Assembly: GCA_014843695.1 (NCBI GenBank)
Contig: CM026398.1
Coordinates: forward strand, 42,257,166-42,321,165
DNA length: 64,000 nucleotides
Source of the DNA: Archivesica marissinica
Lineage: Eukaryota > Mollusca > Bivalvia > Venerida > Vesicomyidae
Reading direction: 5' to 3'
Below the pieces are notes generated by a model that did not search any database, was not told the origin of the DNA, and was given only the letters and a program-made list of their open reading frames with translations. Both the position numbers and the translations under genes were made by a program. This document shows, piece by piece, positions 22,134 to 33,096 of this stretch (positions within the stretch are counted from its first letter, which is position 1; every line of letters begins with the position of its first letter).

Positions 22134-22311
22134 TACTGATCATGTTGCGTCATCAGTTCGTGATATGTGTGAATACATGTATACACTGTTCATGCTTCCA
22201 TTGTAATCTAGAAGTCAATCCGTGACATGTAAATGGCAGTTCGCTGTTTGGTAGAAGTGAAATAACCTGTTTTATTTTCACAGCTTTGTGGCTATCATGT
22301 TCCCAGCCACA

Positions 22312-22462
22312 GGCACAAGACACACATTATTAATTTTTTTGCCCTATGGTTTACTATAATTATGACCATAGGGCAAACAAAAAAATAATTGTGTATTGTG
22401 CCTTTTACATTACTTACTATATGACCATAGGGCAAAACAATAATAATTGGTGTCTTGTGTCT
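22312..22462. repeat. Three-armed inverted repeat (MITE-like hairpin)
   Basis: The left arm (22312-22350, ending GCCCTATGGT) pairs with 22365-22402 (starting ACCATAGGGC), and a third arm (22423-22462) repeats the right-hand sequence. The outer flanks CCCAGCCAC and TTCCCAGCC are partly inverted. It could be a fold-back element with one arm duplicated. Confidence 0.8.
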
Positions 22463-22627
22463 GTTTTCCCAGCCATTGATTTTCAAATAACGTCAACGTG
22501 AATGCTCCCGATCGTAATCGTATACTGACGTCATAGAATATCGATGTTCTAGTGCTAATTAAGGTATGGAAACACCAAATTGGCAAGTATAGGCGCTACC
22601 CACACTCACACCGTCTACCACGGCAAG

Positions 22628-22891
22628 CGTCCGCCTCCGTGGTCGAGTGGTTAAGGTCGCTGACTTGTATACCACTGTAACCTATCATCACTGATGGTCA
22701 CGGGTTCGAGCCCCGCTTAGGCCGTGTCTCATTTATATGAAAAAGTTGGCAGTTTCTTACGGAGGTTGATGCACCCAAGTACTGGTTAACCACTGGAGCA
22801 TGCCCAGGAAAGGTGTTGTTAGGTAAACTGCCCGCCGGCGATATAGCCCAAATTGGTGCTGATGCAGGCGTAAAACCCGAAATATATATAA
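22628..22891 (+). mobile_element. SINE-B, plus orientation
   Basis: The head (CCGCCTCCGTGGTCGAGTGG) is at the left and the tail (CCCGAAATATATATA) at the right. A 13-bp direct repeat CTACCAC(G)GCAAG, one mismatch, lies at 22615-22627 and 22892-22904. Confidence 0.9.
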
Positions 22892-22904
22892 CTACCACGA
22901 CAAG

Positions 22905-23313
22905 TAAAACAAAATACAAATAAGTTTGAATGTACAAATTAGCTTATATACAGACTTGGACATTAGCGACAGAGAGCCTCCGTGTGAATTGGTCATGTGA
23001 ATAACTTTAGTGTATATTTTGGTGTTACAATTATAGTTTGCATAATTGTTTGTCTGATTGCTTCAATTTTACATGGCATTTTCACAAGTGTCGATACGTA
23101 CTCTACTGTAAGTCGTTGTTCACGTTTTGCAGTCTTCTCTGCAATAATTTCCGTAAAAAGTAAACTAATAACCGGAATGGTGATGTTTTTATAGATCGAC
23201 AAACGGATATTTGTTTTTCAATTAATGCTTTAGAAATGCTCTATTAAGGTCACTGTTGAGATTGACGAGTGGGAAGCCACACACTTTAGTAGTTTCACAT
23301 AAACAGCGTCACG
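22905..23313. other. Intron 8, unassigned stretch
   Basis: No gene or repeat is recognised. Opposite-strand open frames of about 65-69 codons at 22993-23202 have no recognisable features. Confidence 0.35.
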
Positions 23314-23421
23314 ACATGGAGCGAATAATTATATCATAGCTCATAGCTTATACTTGGAGCGAATATATCATAGCTCATAGCTTATACTTGGAGCGAATAT
23401 ATCATAGCTCATAGCTTATAC
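23314..23421. repeat. 34-bp satellite, left fragment (about 3 units)
   Basis: The unit contains GGAGCGAATATATCATAGC followed by TCATAGCTTATACTT. It stops at ATAC (23418-23421), where the LTR begins. The same satellite resumes at 60051 immediately after the right LTR of copy 2, again starting with ATAC. Confidence 0.95.
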
Positions 23422-24467
23422 TGTCGCAAACTCTCCTTTTTCTTCTCGTAATAATATGTCTAGGTTGCTACGGCTCTTACCAGGGTCTATCCTATTGTAG
23501 ACTCGCTGGAGTTGTCTAGGGGGTTTCTTCGTTATTATATGTATTAATGATAACTCAACACAGTATTACATTTCTTCTATATAATATCTTGTTTAAATTG
23601 GCATCAGAAATATCCATATATATATAATCAGTGATCTATATATATATACATCGTATCATTAAAAGCTTATTTAACAATCCATTTGTGTGAGCCGACTATG
23701 CGCTTACACAGTATATTTAACATCCAATCTTTCTAATCCGTCATTACTCAATATCACTATAATCTAATCACTGTTTCTGATTAGATTAACTTTTAATCAC
23801 CTTCTATATGGTTCGCCGAAACTCTATGTTTCTTCTATGGCTGAACAATTTAATTATTCGACAAATCTTTATAAGTTATATTTCTTATAATGTCCATAAT
23901 ATCTAAGTATCATAAATACAGTTTATATGTTCTATATACTAGATTGAGATCACGACCTTTCTCGCTCCTGGAGTTAGGCTCTAGTGTGTCTGATCTATGT
24001 TAATAAAATCCATTTCTTATATACATAATTGAATCAGTGTATATATGATATAACAATTCCTAAAACATCTGTTATTCCTAAACATCTGTTATGTTATCTA
24101 ATATTACACCATCAAACCAGTTCGGTGCCTTTGTATTACATAACTGGACACCTGCAACCACGGCCTGTTATCTAATATTACACCATCAAACCAGTTCGGT
24201 GCCTTTGTATTACATAACTGGACACCTGCAACCACGGCCTTGATAAACTGAGATTAGGCCTAACATCTTAAGTCATTTCCCGCGCGAAGCGAGATTGATA
24301 ATTTTAGGCGCGAAAATAATAGCAGACGATTATGCATAAAACAAATATATATATATTACATGGTAAACATTTGGCCATATATAGAAACAGTTTAATGTAT
24401 TTATATAATACATTACTATTTATATATAACAATAATAAATATTTCGTGCAAATTGGGGTTTTGCACA
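23422..24467 (-). mobile_element. LTR of retrotransposon copy 1 (3' LTR, 1046 bp)
   Basis: On the plus strand it begins TGTCGCAAAC and ends TTTTGCACA, giving TG...CA ends. Because the element reads on the minus strand, this is its 3' LTR. A purine-rich tract (minus strand GGGTAGGGAGGAT, 24468-24480) adjoins it as the polypurine tract. It carries two copies of a 73-74-bp segment (about 24095-24240), also doubled in the LTR at 59006-60050 but single in 53484-54455. Confidence 0.95.
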
Positions 24468-24691
24468 ATCCTCCCTACCCGGGGAGAAGTTTGACATCGC
24501 CCGCTATCGGCCGATTTACAAATCTTCATTCCTTTGAATATACAGTAGAAAACAATCATAATATCAATACATCATATGTCCTAAAATAGCATTTCTTTCG
24601 CTAGGTACCAACATTCTAATCATAGAGGCAATAACTATTTACTGAACAACTGAAATAATACCAAGTACATTTACTAAGTCAAACATCACAG

Positions 24692-27600
24692 TCATTGAAC
24701 TCTACTGAGAAAGTCTGCTAGAACATTTTGAGTCCCTTTGATATGTTTAATGGTCAGATTAAATTCTGAGAGACACAGTGCCCATCTTAAGAGGCGTTGA
24801 TTGGACGTTTTCGACCTACTTAACCATACAAGGGGATTATGATCTGAATTAATTATTGTTTTGCTTGTGCTTACATATATGCGAAAATGTTCGATACCGG
24901 CCACTATAGCTAATAATTCCTTCTCTATTGTAGAGTAGTTTTTCTCTCGTGGAATAAGTTTTCGGGAATAAAATGCTACTGGGTGTGGTACTTGGTCAAC
25001 GGTCTGAGTCAGTACAGCCGAAATTCCCAAATCGGAAGCATCAGTATAGAGTTCGAACTCTTGGTTAAAGTCAGGGGCCTTCAGTATGGGTTTATTGGTT
25101 AAAGCTTTCTTTAAGGATTCGAAAGCAAGTTGATGTTTATCGCTCCACTGAGTTATGATGTTCCCTGATCGCTTGCCCTTTAATAAGTCAGTCAGGGGAG
25201 CGGCGATCTCAGCGAACTGGGGAATGAATTTCCTGTAAAATCCTACTGATCCCAGATATCCTCGTAATTGTTTCTTGGTCTGTGGGGGAGAGATATTACT
25301 AATACACTCAACCTTGCTGGAAATTGGTTTGATTTTTCCCGACCCTAATTCATGTCCCAAGTACTTGACTGTTCCAGACCCAATTTTACACTTCTTCGGA
25401 TTCAAAGTAACACCACTATCCTCTAGTCTATGAAATGTCCAATCCAAGTGATTTATGTGCTGTGACCATAAATTGGATCGAACAGCAATATCATCCAGAT
25501 ATGCGTCGGCAAATCTATCACGGATGGGTTCTGTCGGGGATTGAGCGATTATCTCGTTTATGGCCCTCTGGAAGGTAACTCCACCGTTTTTTAAACCAAA
25601 TGGGAGAGTTAATGGTTCAAACAAGCCCCAGGGGGTTATGAACGCTGCAATTTCACTAGCTCGAGGGGTTAGCGGAATCTGCCAGTAACCTTTATTAAGA
25701 TCTAAAATTGATATCAGACTCGAACCTGCGACCTGATCAATGAGATCGTCTAATCTCGGGATGGGGAAGGCTTCTCCTCGAGTCAGGTCATTAATTTTCC
25801 GATAATCAATACATGGTCGCCATTCTGAGTCTGATTTGCGTACCAATATTATGGGAGAGGCCCACTGGCTTCTGCTAGGGCGGATAATTCCTAACTCCAA
25901 CATTTGATCTAGCTCAGTTTTTAATATTTGTTTCTTTTCTGGAGACATGCGGTAGTAAGGCTGGACTACGGGTGAAGCACCTTGCACATCAATATCATGG
26001 GTAACACCGTGGAAACGTCCCAGTTGTCCAGAGAATAAACGGGGGTAACGGTCAAATAACTGACTAATATCGTCCCTGTGGTCTGGGTTTAAATGACTGA
26101 TATCCGGCCAGGTTTTCTTAGGTACAGATTCAAGAGGACTGCAAGGATCGAATTCTTTCTCAATGTCCGTAGGGGCTTGGTAATCTAATAGGGTAGGGTC
26201 TTGGGACTCATACACCGGACTACTATCAGCTAGAGCTGCACCCTCCTCCCTACCTGTCCAGGGCTTCAACTGGTTTACATGCATAACACGGTATTTTACT
26301 CTCTTATCAGGCATGTATATAATATAGGTATGCGACGCTACCTTTTCGTGTACCGGATACGGTCCCTGGAGGGCATTTTTCAGCTTATTACCTTTTAACG
26401 GTAATCGTACTAACACTAATTCACCACGCTGGAATACACGCATTTTCGCTTTCTTACTTCTGTCATACTTTGTTTTACGACCATCTGCGGCCTGTTGTGC
26501 ATTCTCGCTGGCGTCACGTAACGCTTCAGCTAATCTATGACATAATTCTTGTACATAGTTATTTATGGGGATCCCTTCATCCCGCTCATTTCTAGCCCAG
26601 AGATCATAAGTGGAATCTAGATTATCTCTAGGTTCGCGCCCATATAGAAGGTAGAAGGGAGAATATCCTGTGCTAGAGTGCTCTGCACTTCTATATGCAA
26701 ATAATAGCCAGGGTAGCATCTCATCCCAAGACGATAAAGAGTTCTCCCCAAGGATTCTAAGCATGGTTTTCAATGTACCATTATATTTCTCTATTGATCC
26801 GTTGGTTTGAGGCCTGTAACTCGTGCTAGTTAAGTGACGTATATCGTGCTCGGCTAGGAAGCGTGTGAATGTTTCAGCTATGAAAGCGCTTCCTCGGTCA
26901 GTCAACAGGGTCTGGGGTTTTCCATGTCGAGATATTATCTCGATCAGGGCTTTTTGTGCATTAACAGCTGTCGCTGCGGCGCATGGGAAAGATTCCGTAT
27001 ATTTAGTGGCATGATCAATAAAATTCAAGATATACTGGTTCCCATTTATAGTTTTCTTCATGGGTCCAACGAAATCAGCGGATATAAATTTGAATGGTTG
27101 GGATATAATGGGCAGGGGTTTCAATGGGGCTACAGTGGCTTTCTGTCCCTTACCCGCTCTCTGGCACGGCCCACAGCTATGGCAGAATCGTTTAACATCT
27201 GCGCGGATTCCCGGCCAAAAGAAGCGGCGCTTAATGCGCTTCAGGGTCTTACTAGGTCCCTGGTGTCCCGTACTTAAACTGTCATGGGCGAGTCCCGTTA
27301 TATGATCACGGAATCCCCGTGGAACTACCACCTGATCATATATTTTCCAGGGTCGAACTTTGGACGTGTCTTGAGGTTGTTCTCTCCTCATAAGTAGTCG
27401 GGGTTCGAGCTGGATGTAATATCCTTGCCGAATAGGTGTTCCTTCTTGAGCCATTTCCCAGAGGGGTGCTAAGGTCGGGTCATTATTCTGTTCTTGCAAT
27501 AATTTATCAGGACTCAAATCGTCAATAGAGGGAATATTTTGGGGTTTAACTGTACTGGCTTTCTCAGAGGGGGAATTGATCTCAATTGTATTCCGAAAAG

Positions 27601-28000
27601 GTAAGACATTGTGATTTGTATCGGTCGTGTTTTCTGAGTCTGGGTTGGACGTGACAATTTCATCAAACGGGATAATTTTCTTATTTGAGCGTGTAACCAC
27701 GCCACAGGTAATCAAATCAGTGACAGGGGCAGTTTCACAGTCGTTACCTATTATAAGATCCACCCCCGCGGTGCATCTGTGTTTTAATACAGCCACCTTC
27801 AATGTTCCTTGGTATATTGGACAATCGACGCTAATCTTTGCTATCGGATAATTACCAGGGATATAATTGACACCGCGGATTGTTACCCGTTCACCTGTGT
27901 ATTCTAAATGATCAGCGGTCTGATCAGTAGCCGACAATAAACTAATTGTCGCACCTGAATCTCTCAAATACGTCACTTGTGCGGTGTTATTATTTATGCG
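24692..28000 (-). CDS. pol: Retrotransposon pol, copy 1: protease-integrase-RT-RNase H (partial at gap)
   Basis: This open frame of over 1090 codons continues into the assembly gap; the first readable in-frame codons lie at about 28000. Counting from 27976, the domains are: aspartic protease DSGA at 6-9; integrase zinc finger (HH at about 230, CC at about 265-270); integrase core with D,D(35)E, the second Asp in LLTDRG and the Glu exactly 35 residues later in SIEKYN; a GPY/F module (QGPYPV, about 536); reverse transcriptase with YLDDI at about 826; and RNase H with TDAS, KELLA and SDHNPL, ending ADFLSR. RT, RNase H and the GPY/F integrase are Ty3/gypsy-like, but integrase precedes RT as in Ty1/copia. 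That order defines Gmr1-type elements. No frame damage is visible. The stop TGA is 225 bp from the LTR. Confidence 0.95.
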   Translation of the reverse strand, partial: RINNNTAQVTYLRDSGATISLLSATDQTADHLEYTGERVTIRGVNYIPGNYPIAKISVDCPIYQGTLKVAVLKHRCTAGVDLIIGNDCETAPVTDLITCGVVTRSNKKIIPFDEIVTSNPDSENTTDTNHNVLPFRNTIEINSPSEKASTVKPQNIPSIDDLSPDKLLQEQNNDPTLAPLWEMAQEGTPIRQGYYIQLEPRLLMRREQPQDTSKVRPWKIYDQVVVPRGFRDHITGLAHDSLSTGHQGPSKTLKRIKRRFFWPGIRADVKRFCHSCGPCQRAGKGQKATVAPLKPLPIISQPFKFISADFVGPMKKTINGNQYILNFIDHATKYTESFPCAAATAVNAQKALIEIISRHGKPQTLLTDRGSAFIAETFTRFLAEHDIRHLTSTSYRPQTNGSIEKYNGTLKTMLRILGENSLSSWDEMLPWLLFAYRSAEHSSTGYSPFYLLYGREPRDNLDSTYDLWARNERDEGIPINNYVQELCHRLAEALRDASENAQQAADGRKTKYDRSKKAKMRVFQRGELVLVRLPLKGNKLKNALQGPYPVHEKVASHTYIIYMPDKRVKYRVMHVNQLKPWTGREEGAALADSSPVYESQDPTLLDYQAPTDIEKEFDPCSPLESVPKKTWPDISHLNPDHRDDISQLFDRYPRLFSGQLGRFHGVTHDIDVQGASPVVQPYYRMSPEKKQILKTELDQMLELGIIRPSRSQWASPIILVRKSDSEWRPCIDYRKINDLTRGEAFPIPRLDDLIDQVAGSSLISILDLNKGYWQIPLTPRASEIAAFITPWGLFEPLTLPFGLKNGGVTFQRAINEIIAQSPTEPIRDRFADAYLDDIAVRSNLWSQHINHLDWTFHRLEDSGVTLNPKKCKIGSGTVKYLGHELGSGKIKPISSKVECISNISPPQTKKQLRGYLGSVGFYRKFIPQFAEIAAPLTDLLKGKRSGNIITQWSDKHQLAFESLKKALTNKPILKAPDFNQEFELYTDASDLGISAVLTQTVDQVPHPVAFYSRKLIPREKNYSTIEKELLAIVAGIEHFRIYVSTSKTIINSDHNPLVWLSRSKTSNQRLLRWALCLSEFNLTIKHIKGTQNVLADFLSRVQ

Positions 28001-29000
28001 NNNNNNNNNNNNNNNNNNNNNNNNNNNNNNNNNNNNNNNNNNNNNNNNNNNNNNNNNNNNNNNNNNNNNNNNNNNNNNNNNNNNNNNNNNNNNNNNNNNN
28101 NNNNNNNNNNNNNNNNNNNNNNNNNNNNNNNNNNNNNNNNNNNNNNNNNNNNNNNNNNNNNNNNNNNNNNNNNNNNNNNNNNNNNNNNNNNNNNNNNNNN
28201 NNNNNNNNNNNNNNNNNNNNNNNNNNNNNNNNNNNNNNNNNNNNNNNNNNNNNNNNNNNNNNNNNNNNNNNNNNNNNNNNNNNNNNNNNNNNNNNNNNNN
28301 NNNNNNNNNNNNNNNNNNNNNNNNNNNNNNNNNNNNNNNNNNNNNNNNNNNNNNNNNNNNNNNNNNNNNNNNNNNNNNNNNNNNNNNNNNNNNNNNNNNN
28401 NNNNNNNNNNNNNNNNNNNNNNNNNNNNNNNNNNNNNNNNNNNNNNNNNNNNNNNNNNNNNNNNNNNNNNNNNNNNNNNNNNNNNNNNNNNNNNNNNNNN
28501 NNNNNNNNNNNNNNNNNNNNNNNNNNNNNNNNNNNNNNNNNNNNNNNNNNNNNNNNNNNNNNNNNNNNNNNNNNNNNNNNNNNNNNNNNNNNNNNNNNNN
28601 NNNNNNNNNNNNNNNNNNNNNNNNNNNNNNNNNNNNNNNNNNNNNNNNNNNNNNNNNNNNNNNNNNNNNNNNNNNNNNNNNNNNNNNNNNNNNNNNNNNN
28701 NNNNNNNNNNNNNNNNNNNNNNNNNNNNNNNNNNNNNNNNNNNNNNNNNNNNNNNNNNNNNNNNNNNNNNNNNNNNNNNNNNNNNNNNNNNNNNNNNNNN
28801 NNNNNNNNNNNNNNNNNNNNNNNNNNNNNNNNNNNNNNNNNNNNNNNNNNNNNNNNNNNNNNNNNNNNNNNNNNNNNNNNNNNNNNNNNNNNNNNNNNNN
28901 NNNNNNNNNNNNNNNNNNNNNNNNNNNNNNNNNNNNNNNNNNNNNNNNNNNNNNNNNNNNNNNNNNNNNNNNNNNNNNNNNNNNNNNNNNNNNNNNNNNN
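28001..29000. other. Assembly gap (1000 N)
   Basis: Exactly 1000 N, so probably a placeholder of unknown true length. It hides the gag end, PBS and right LTR of copy 1. Open frames of about 350 codons crossing it are artefacts of N. Confidence 0.99.
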
Positions 29001-29900
29001 TCGACCCAGTTGCTAATTGCTTTATACTAATTGTTATATGCCAATTGCTAATTGGTTAATGCTAATTGTTACATGCCAATTGCTAATTGCTTTATGCTAA
29101 TTGCCACACGCCAATTGCTAATTGCTTTATGCTAATTGATACATGCCAATTGCTAATTGCTTTATGCTAATTGTCACATGATAATTGCTAATTGCTTTAT
29201 GCTAATTGTTGCATGCCAATTGCTAATTGCTTTATGCTAATTGTTTCATGTCAATTGCTAATTGGTTTATGCTAATTGATACATGGCAATTGCTAATTGC
29301 TTTATGATATTTGTTACATGCCAATTGCTAATTGGTTTATGCTAATTGATACATGCCAATTGGTTTATGCTAATTGTTACATGGCAATTGCTAATTGCTT
29401 TATGCTAATTGGTGTATGCTAATTGTTACATGGCAATTGTTAATTGGTTTATGCTAATTTGTTACATGCCAATTGCTAATTGGTTTATGCTAATTGTTAC
29501 ATGCTAATTGCTGATTGCTTTATGCTATTTGTTACATGCCAATTGCTGATTGGTTTATGCTAATTGTTACATGCCAATTGCTAATTGCTTTATGCTAATT
29601 TGTTACATGCCAATTGCTAATTGGTTTATGCTAATTGTTACATGCCAATTGCTAATTGCTTTATGCTAATTTGTTACATGCCAATTGCTAATTGGTTTAT
29701 GCTAATTGATACATGCCAATTGCTGATTGCTTTATGCTAATTGCTACATGCCAATTGCTAATTGGGTTATGCTAATTGTTACATGCCAATTGCTAATTGC
29801 TTATGATAATTGTTACATGCCAATTGCTAATTGCTTTATGCTAATTGCTAATTGTTGCATACCAATTGCAAATTGCTTATGCTAGATGCTAATTTTTAAA
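29001..29900. repeat. 35-bp minisatellite (about 25 copies)
   Basis: The unit is built on CCAATTGCTAATTGCTTTAT followed by GCTAATTGTTACATG. Units alternate GCTTTATG and GGTTTATG forms. The array starts at the gap edge, so its left end is unknown. Confidence 0.95.
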
Positions 29901-30049
29901 TGTTTTATTAAATGTATTTCAATCTATCAATTTTATGACAATTTAATTCATTTTTTACCGCTTGTTTGTTTATAAATATGATCCACTACTCCCTAACCAT
30001 CTGAATATTGTAGCAGTATCCAGACATTCAAAAATACGTGTTGCTCCCC

Positions 30050-30556
30050 TCTCTAATGACGATACATGTATTAAGATTGCTCATTTAGACACACCCTGTG
30101 ACACCACCCTAATGATGTTACATGTATTAACATTGTTCATTTAGACACACCCTGTGACACCACCCTAATGACGATACATGTATTAAAATTGTTCATTTAG
30201 ACACAACCTGTGACACCACCCCTAATGACGATACATGTATCAAATGTGTTCATTTAGACACACCCTGTGACACCACCCTAATGATGTTACATATATTAAA
30301 ATTGTTCATTTAGACACACCCTGTGACACCACCCCTAATGATGTTATATGTATTAAAATTGTTCATTTAGGCACACCCTGTGACACCACCCCTAATGATG
30401 TTACATGTATTAACATTGTTCATTTAGGCACACCCTGTGACACAACCCTAATGATGTTATATGTATTAAAATTGTTCATTTAGACACACCCTGTGACACC
30501 ACCCCTAATGATGTTACATATATTAAAATTGTTCATTTAGACACACCCTGTGACAC
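30050..30556. repeat. 56/57-bp minisatellite (about 9 copies)
   Basis: The unit contains ACACCCTGTGACACCACCC followed by TAATGATGTTACATGTATTA and ATTGTTCATTTAG. The final unit is cut at GTGACACCATCC by a SINE-A fragment. Confidence 0.95.
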
Positions 30557-30612
30557 CATCCCTGGATCACCAGTACAGCGTGTTACAACTGGACTACAGA
30601 TCCGTCTGTGGT
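30556..30612 (-). mobile_element. SINE-A head fragment
   Basis: Only the tRNA-like head remains (minus strand CAGACGGATCTGTAGTCCAG through CCAGGG), joined directly to the end of the 56-bp array. Confidence 0.75.
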
Positions 30613-30804
30613 GCCAATCAGGGTGATTCGTGTATGCGTATATCATGCGTATGCGGTATCTGTTTGTGTTGTGGCCACACATATGCGTTGTTATGGGCAC
30701 ATGCATCTGTTTTGTTCTGGGATGTATCTATCTGGTTCGTGTAAATTCAACTGTGTGGCTCGGCACGTGTAACAGGGTGGTTCAATGATCTGTATATAAT
30801 TATG

Positions 30805-32605
30805 TGGTTCGGGCAGCACCTGTATCTGTGTGGTTCGGGCAGCACGTGTATCTGTGTGGTTCGGGTAGCACGTGTATATGTGTGGTTCGGGTAGCACGTG
30901 TATTTGTGTGGTTCGGGCAGTCATGTATATGTGTGGTTCGGGTAGCACGTGTATCTGTGTGGTTCGGGTATCACGTGTATATGTGTGGTTCGGGTAGTAC
31001 GTGTATCTGTGTAGTTCGGGCATCCATGTATATGTGTGGTTCGGGCAGCACGTGTGTATATGTGTGGTTCGGGCATCACGTGTATATGTGTGGTTCGGGT
31101 AGCACGCGTATATGTGTGGTTCGGGTTGCACGTGTATATGTGTAGTTCGGGCATCCATGTATATGTGTGGTTCGGGCAGCACGTGTGTATATGTGTGGTT
31201 CGGGCATCACGTGTATATGTGTGGTTCGGGTAGCACGCGTATATGTGTGGTTCGGGTTGCACGTGTATATGTGTAGTTCGGGCATCCATGTATATGTGTA
31301 GTTCGGGCATCCATGTATATGTGTGGTTCGGGTAGCACGCGTATATGTGTGGTTCGGGTAGCACGTGTATATGTGTGGTTCGGGTAGCACGCGTATATGT
31401 GTGGTTCGGGTAGCACGCGTATATGTGTGGTTCGGGTAGCACGTGTATATGTGTGGTTCGGGTAGCACGCGTATATGTGTGGTTCGGGTAGCACGCGTAT
31501 ATGTGTGGTTCGGGCAGCACGTGTATATGTGTGGTTCGGGCAGCACGTGTATATGTGTGGTTCGGGCAGCACGTGTGTATGTGTGGTTCTGGCAGCCATG
31601 TATATGTGTGGTTCTGGCAGCACGTGTGTATGTGTGGTTCGGGCAGCATGTGTGTATGTGTGGTTCTGGCAGCCATGTATATGTGTGGTTCTGGCAGCAC
31701 GTGTATATGTGTGGTTCGGGCAGCACGTGTATATGTGTGGTTCGGGCAGCACGTGTATATGTGTGGTTCGGGAAGCACATGTGTATATGTGTGGTTCGGA
31801 CAGCACGTGTATATGTGTGGTTCGGGCAGCACGTGTATATGTGTGGTTCGGGTAGCACGTGTATATGTGTGGTTCGGGCAGCACGTGTATATGTGTGGTT
31901 CGGGCAGCACGTGTGTATGTGTGGTTCTGGCAGCCATGTATATGTGTGGTTCGGGCATCACGTGTATATGTGTGGTTCGGGCAGCACGTGTTTATGTGTG
32001 GTTCGGGCAGCACGTGTATATGTGTGGTTCGGGCAGCACGTGTGTATATGTGTGGTTAGGGCAGCACGTGTATATGTGTGGTTCGGGCAGCACGTGTATA
32101 TGTGTGGTTCGGGTAGCACGTGTATATGTGTGGTTCGGGCAGCACGTGTGTATGTGTGGTTCGGGCAGCACGTGTATATGTGTGGTTCGGGCAACCATGT
32201 ATATGTGTGGTTCGGGCAGCACGTGTATATGTGTGGTTCTGGCAGCACGTGTATATGTGTGGTTCGGGCAGCCATGTATATGTGTGGTTCGGGCAGCCAT
32301 GTATATGTGTGGTTCGGGCAGCCATTTATATGTAGGTTCTGGCAGCCATGTATGTGTGGTTCTGGCAGCACGTGTGTATGTGTGGTTCGGGCAGCACGTG
32401 TGTATGTGTGGTTCGGGCAGCCATGTATATGTGTGGTTCTGACAGCACGTGTGTATGTGTGGTTCGGGCAGCACGTGTATATGTGTGGTTAGGGCAGCCA
32501 TGTATATTTGTAGTTCTGGCAGCACGTGTGTATGTGTGGTTCTGGCAGCACGTGTATATGTGTGGTTCGGGCAGCCATGTAAATGTGTGGTTCGGGTAGC
32601 ACGTG
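30805..32605. repeat. 26-bp minisatellite (about 68 copies)
   Basis: The unit is GTGTGGTTCGGGCAGCACGT followed by GTATAT, with variants GGGTAG, TCTGGCAG and CATCC. Twenty-six is not a multiple of three and the unit lacks stops on both strands. This yields long overlapping frames in both directions (up to 349 codons), which are not genes. Confidence 0.97.
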
Positions 32606-32615
32606 TAAATGTGTA

Positions 32616-32830
32616 GTTTACATGTGGAGCATGTGAAATATGCATCGATACTAGTAGATACAACAAGGTCTACATGTGGAGCATGTGAAATATGCATCGA
32701 TACTAGTATATATAACCAAGTCTACATGTGAAGTATGTGAAATATGCATCGATACTAGTATATATAACCAAGTCTACACGTGGAGCATGTGAAATATGCA
32801 TCGATACTAGTAGATATAACCACGTATACA
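32616..32830. repeat. About 53-bp tandem repeat, four copies
   Basis: The unit contains CTACATGTGGAGCATGTGAA followed by ATATGCATCGATACTAGTA. A further partial match (GTGAAATATGCATCGATA) occurs at about 32890. Confidence 0.9.
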
Positions 32831-33064
32831 TGTAATCAATACACAATCGCGATACTTGTTGGTATGTGTTGGAAGGTGGTCTCTCGTAAATGTGAAATAT
32901 GCATCGATAAAAGTAGAGTGGGATTTCAAAATGGTAGCCATTGGAGTTAGATATTGTAGCTGTGGCATTTATTTGCACGTGGTCTTGCACAATTTGAACT
33001 TTATTGGTCTACTATATGTTACATAGGATTATGTTGTATATATATGATCATGGTTATTCAACTA

Positions 33065-33070
33065 TTTAAT
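33065..33070 (-). terminator. Possible polyadenylation signal ATTAAA of the nested gene
   Basis: The minus strand reads ATTAAA 27 bases after the stop codon at 33097-33099. The position is close to the stop, so a more distal site is also possible. Confidence 0.4.
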
Positions 33071-33096
33071 CCATTAGAGTAGTTTGTGAACTTCCT

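Noticed and set aside
24332..24589. 85-codon plus frame repeated at 54320-54577
   Set aside because: It lies across the LTR end and the polypurine tract, antisense to the element; present in both copies only because the LTR is.
24692..28000. Ty1/copia classification from domain order
   Set aside because: RT motif context, the D,D35E integrase with GPY/F module and RNase H resemble Ty3/gypsy; only the order is copia-like.
27946..29059. Three open frames of about 350 codons on the plus strand
   Set aside because: They consist of unknown bases in the assembly gap.
30691..32697. Open frames of 60-349 codons on both strands
   Set aside because: The 26-bp unit lacks stops on both strands and cycles through all frames. 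There is no start context, domain or conservation signal.
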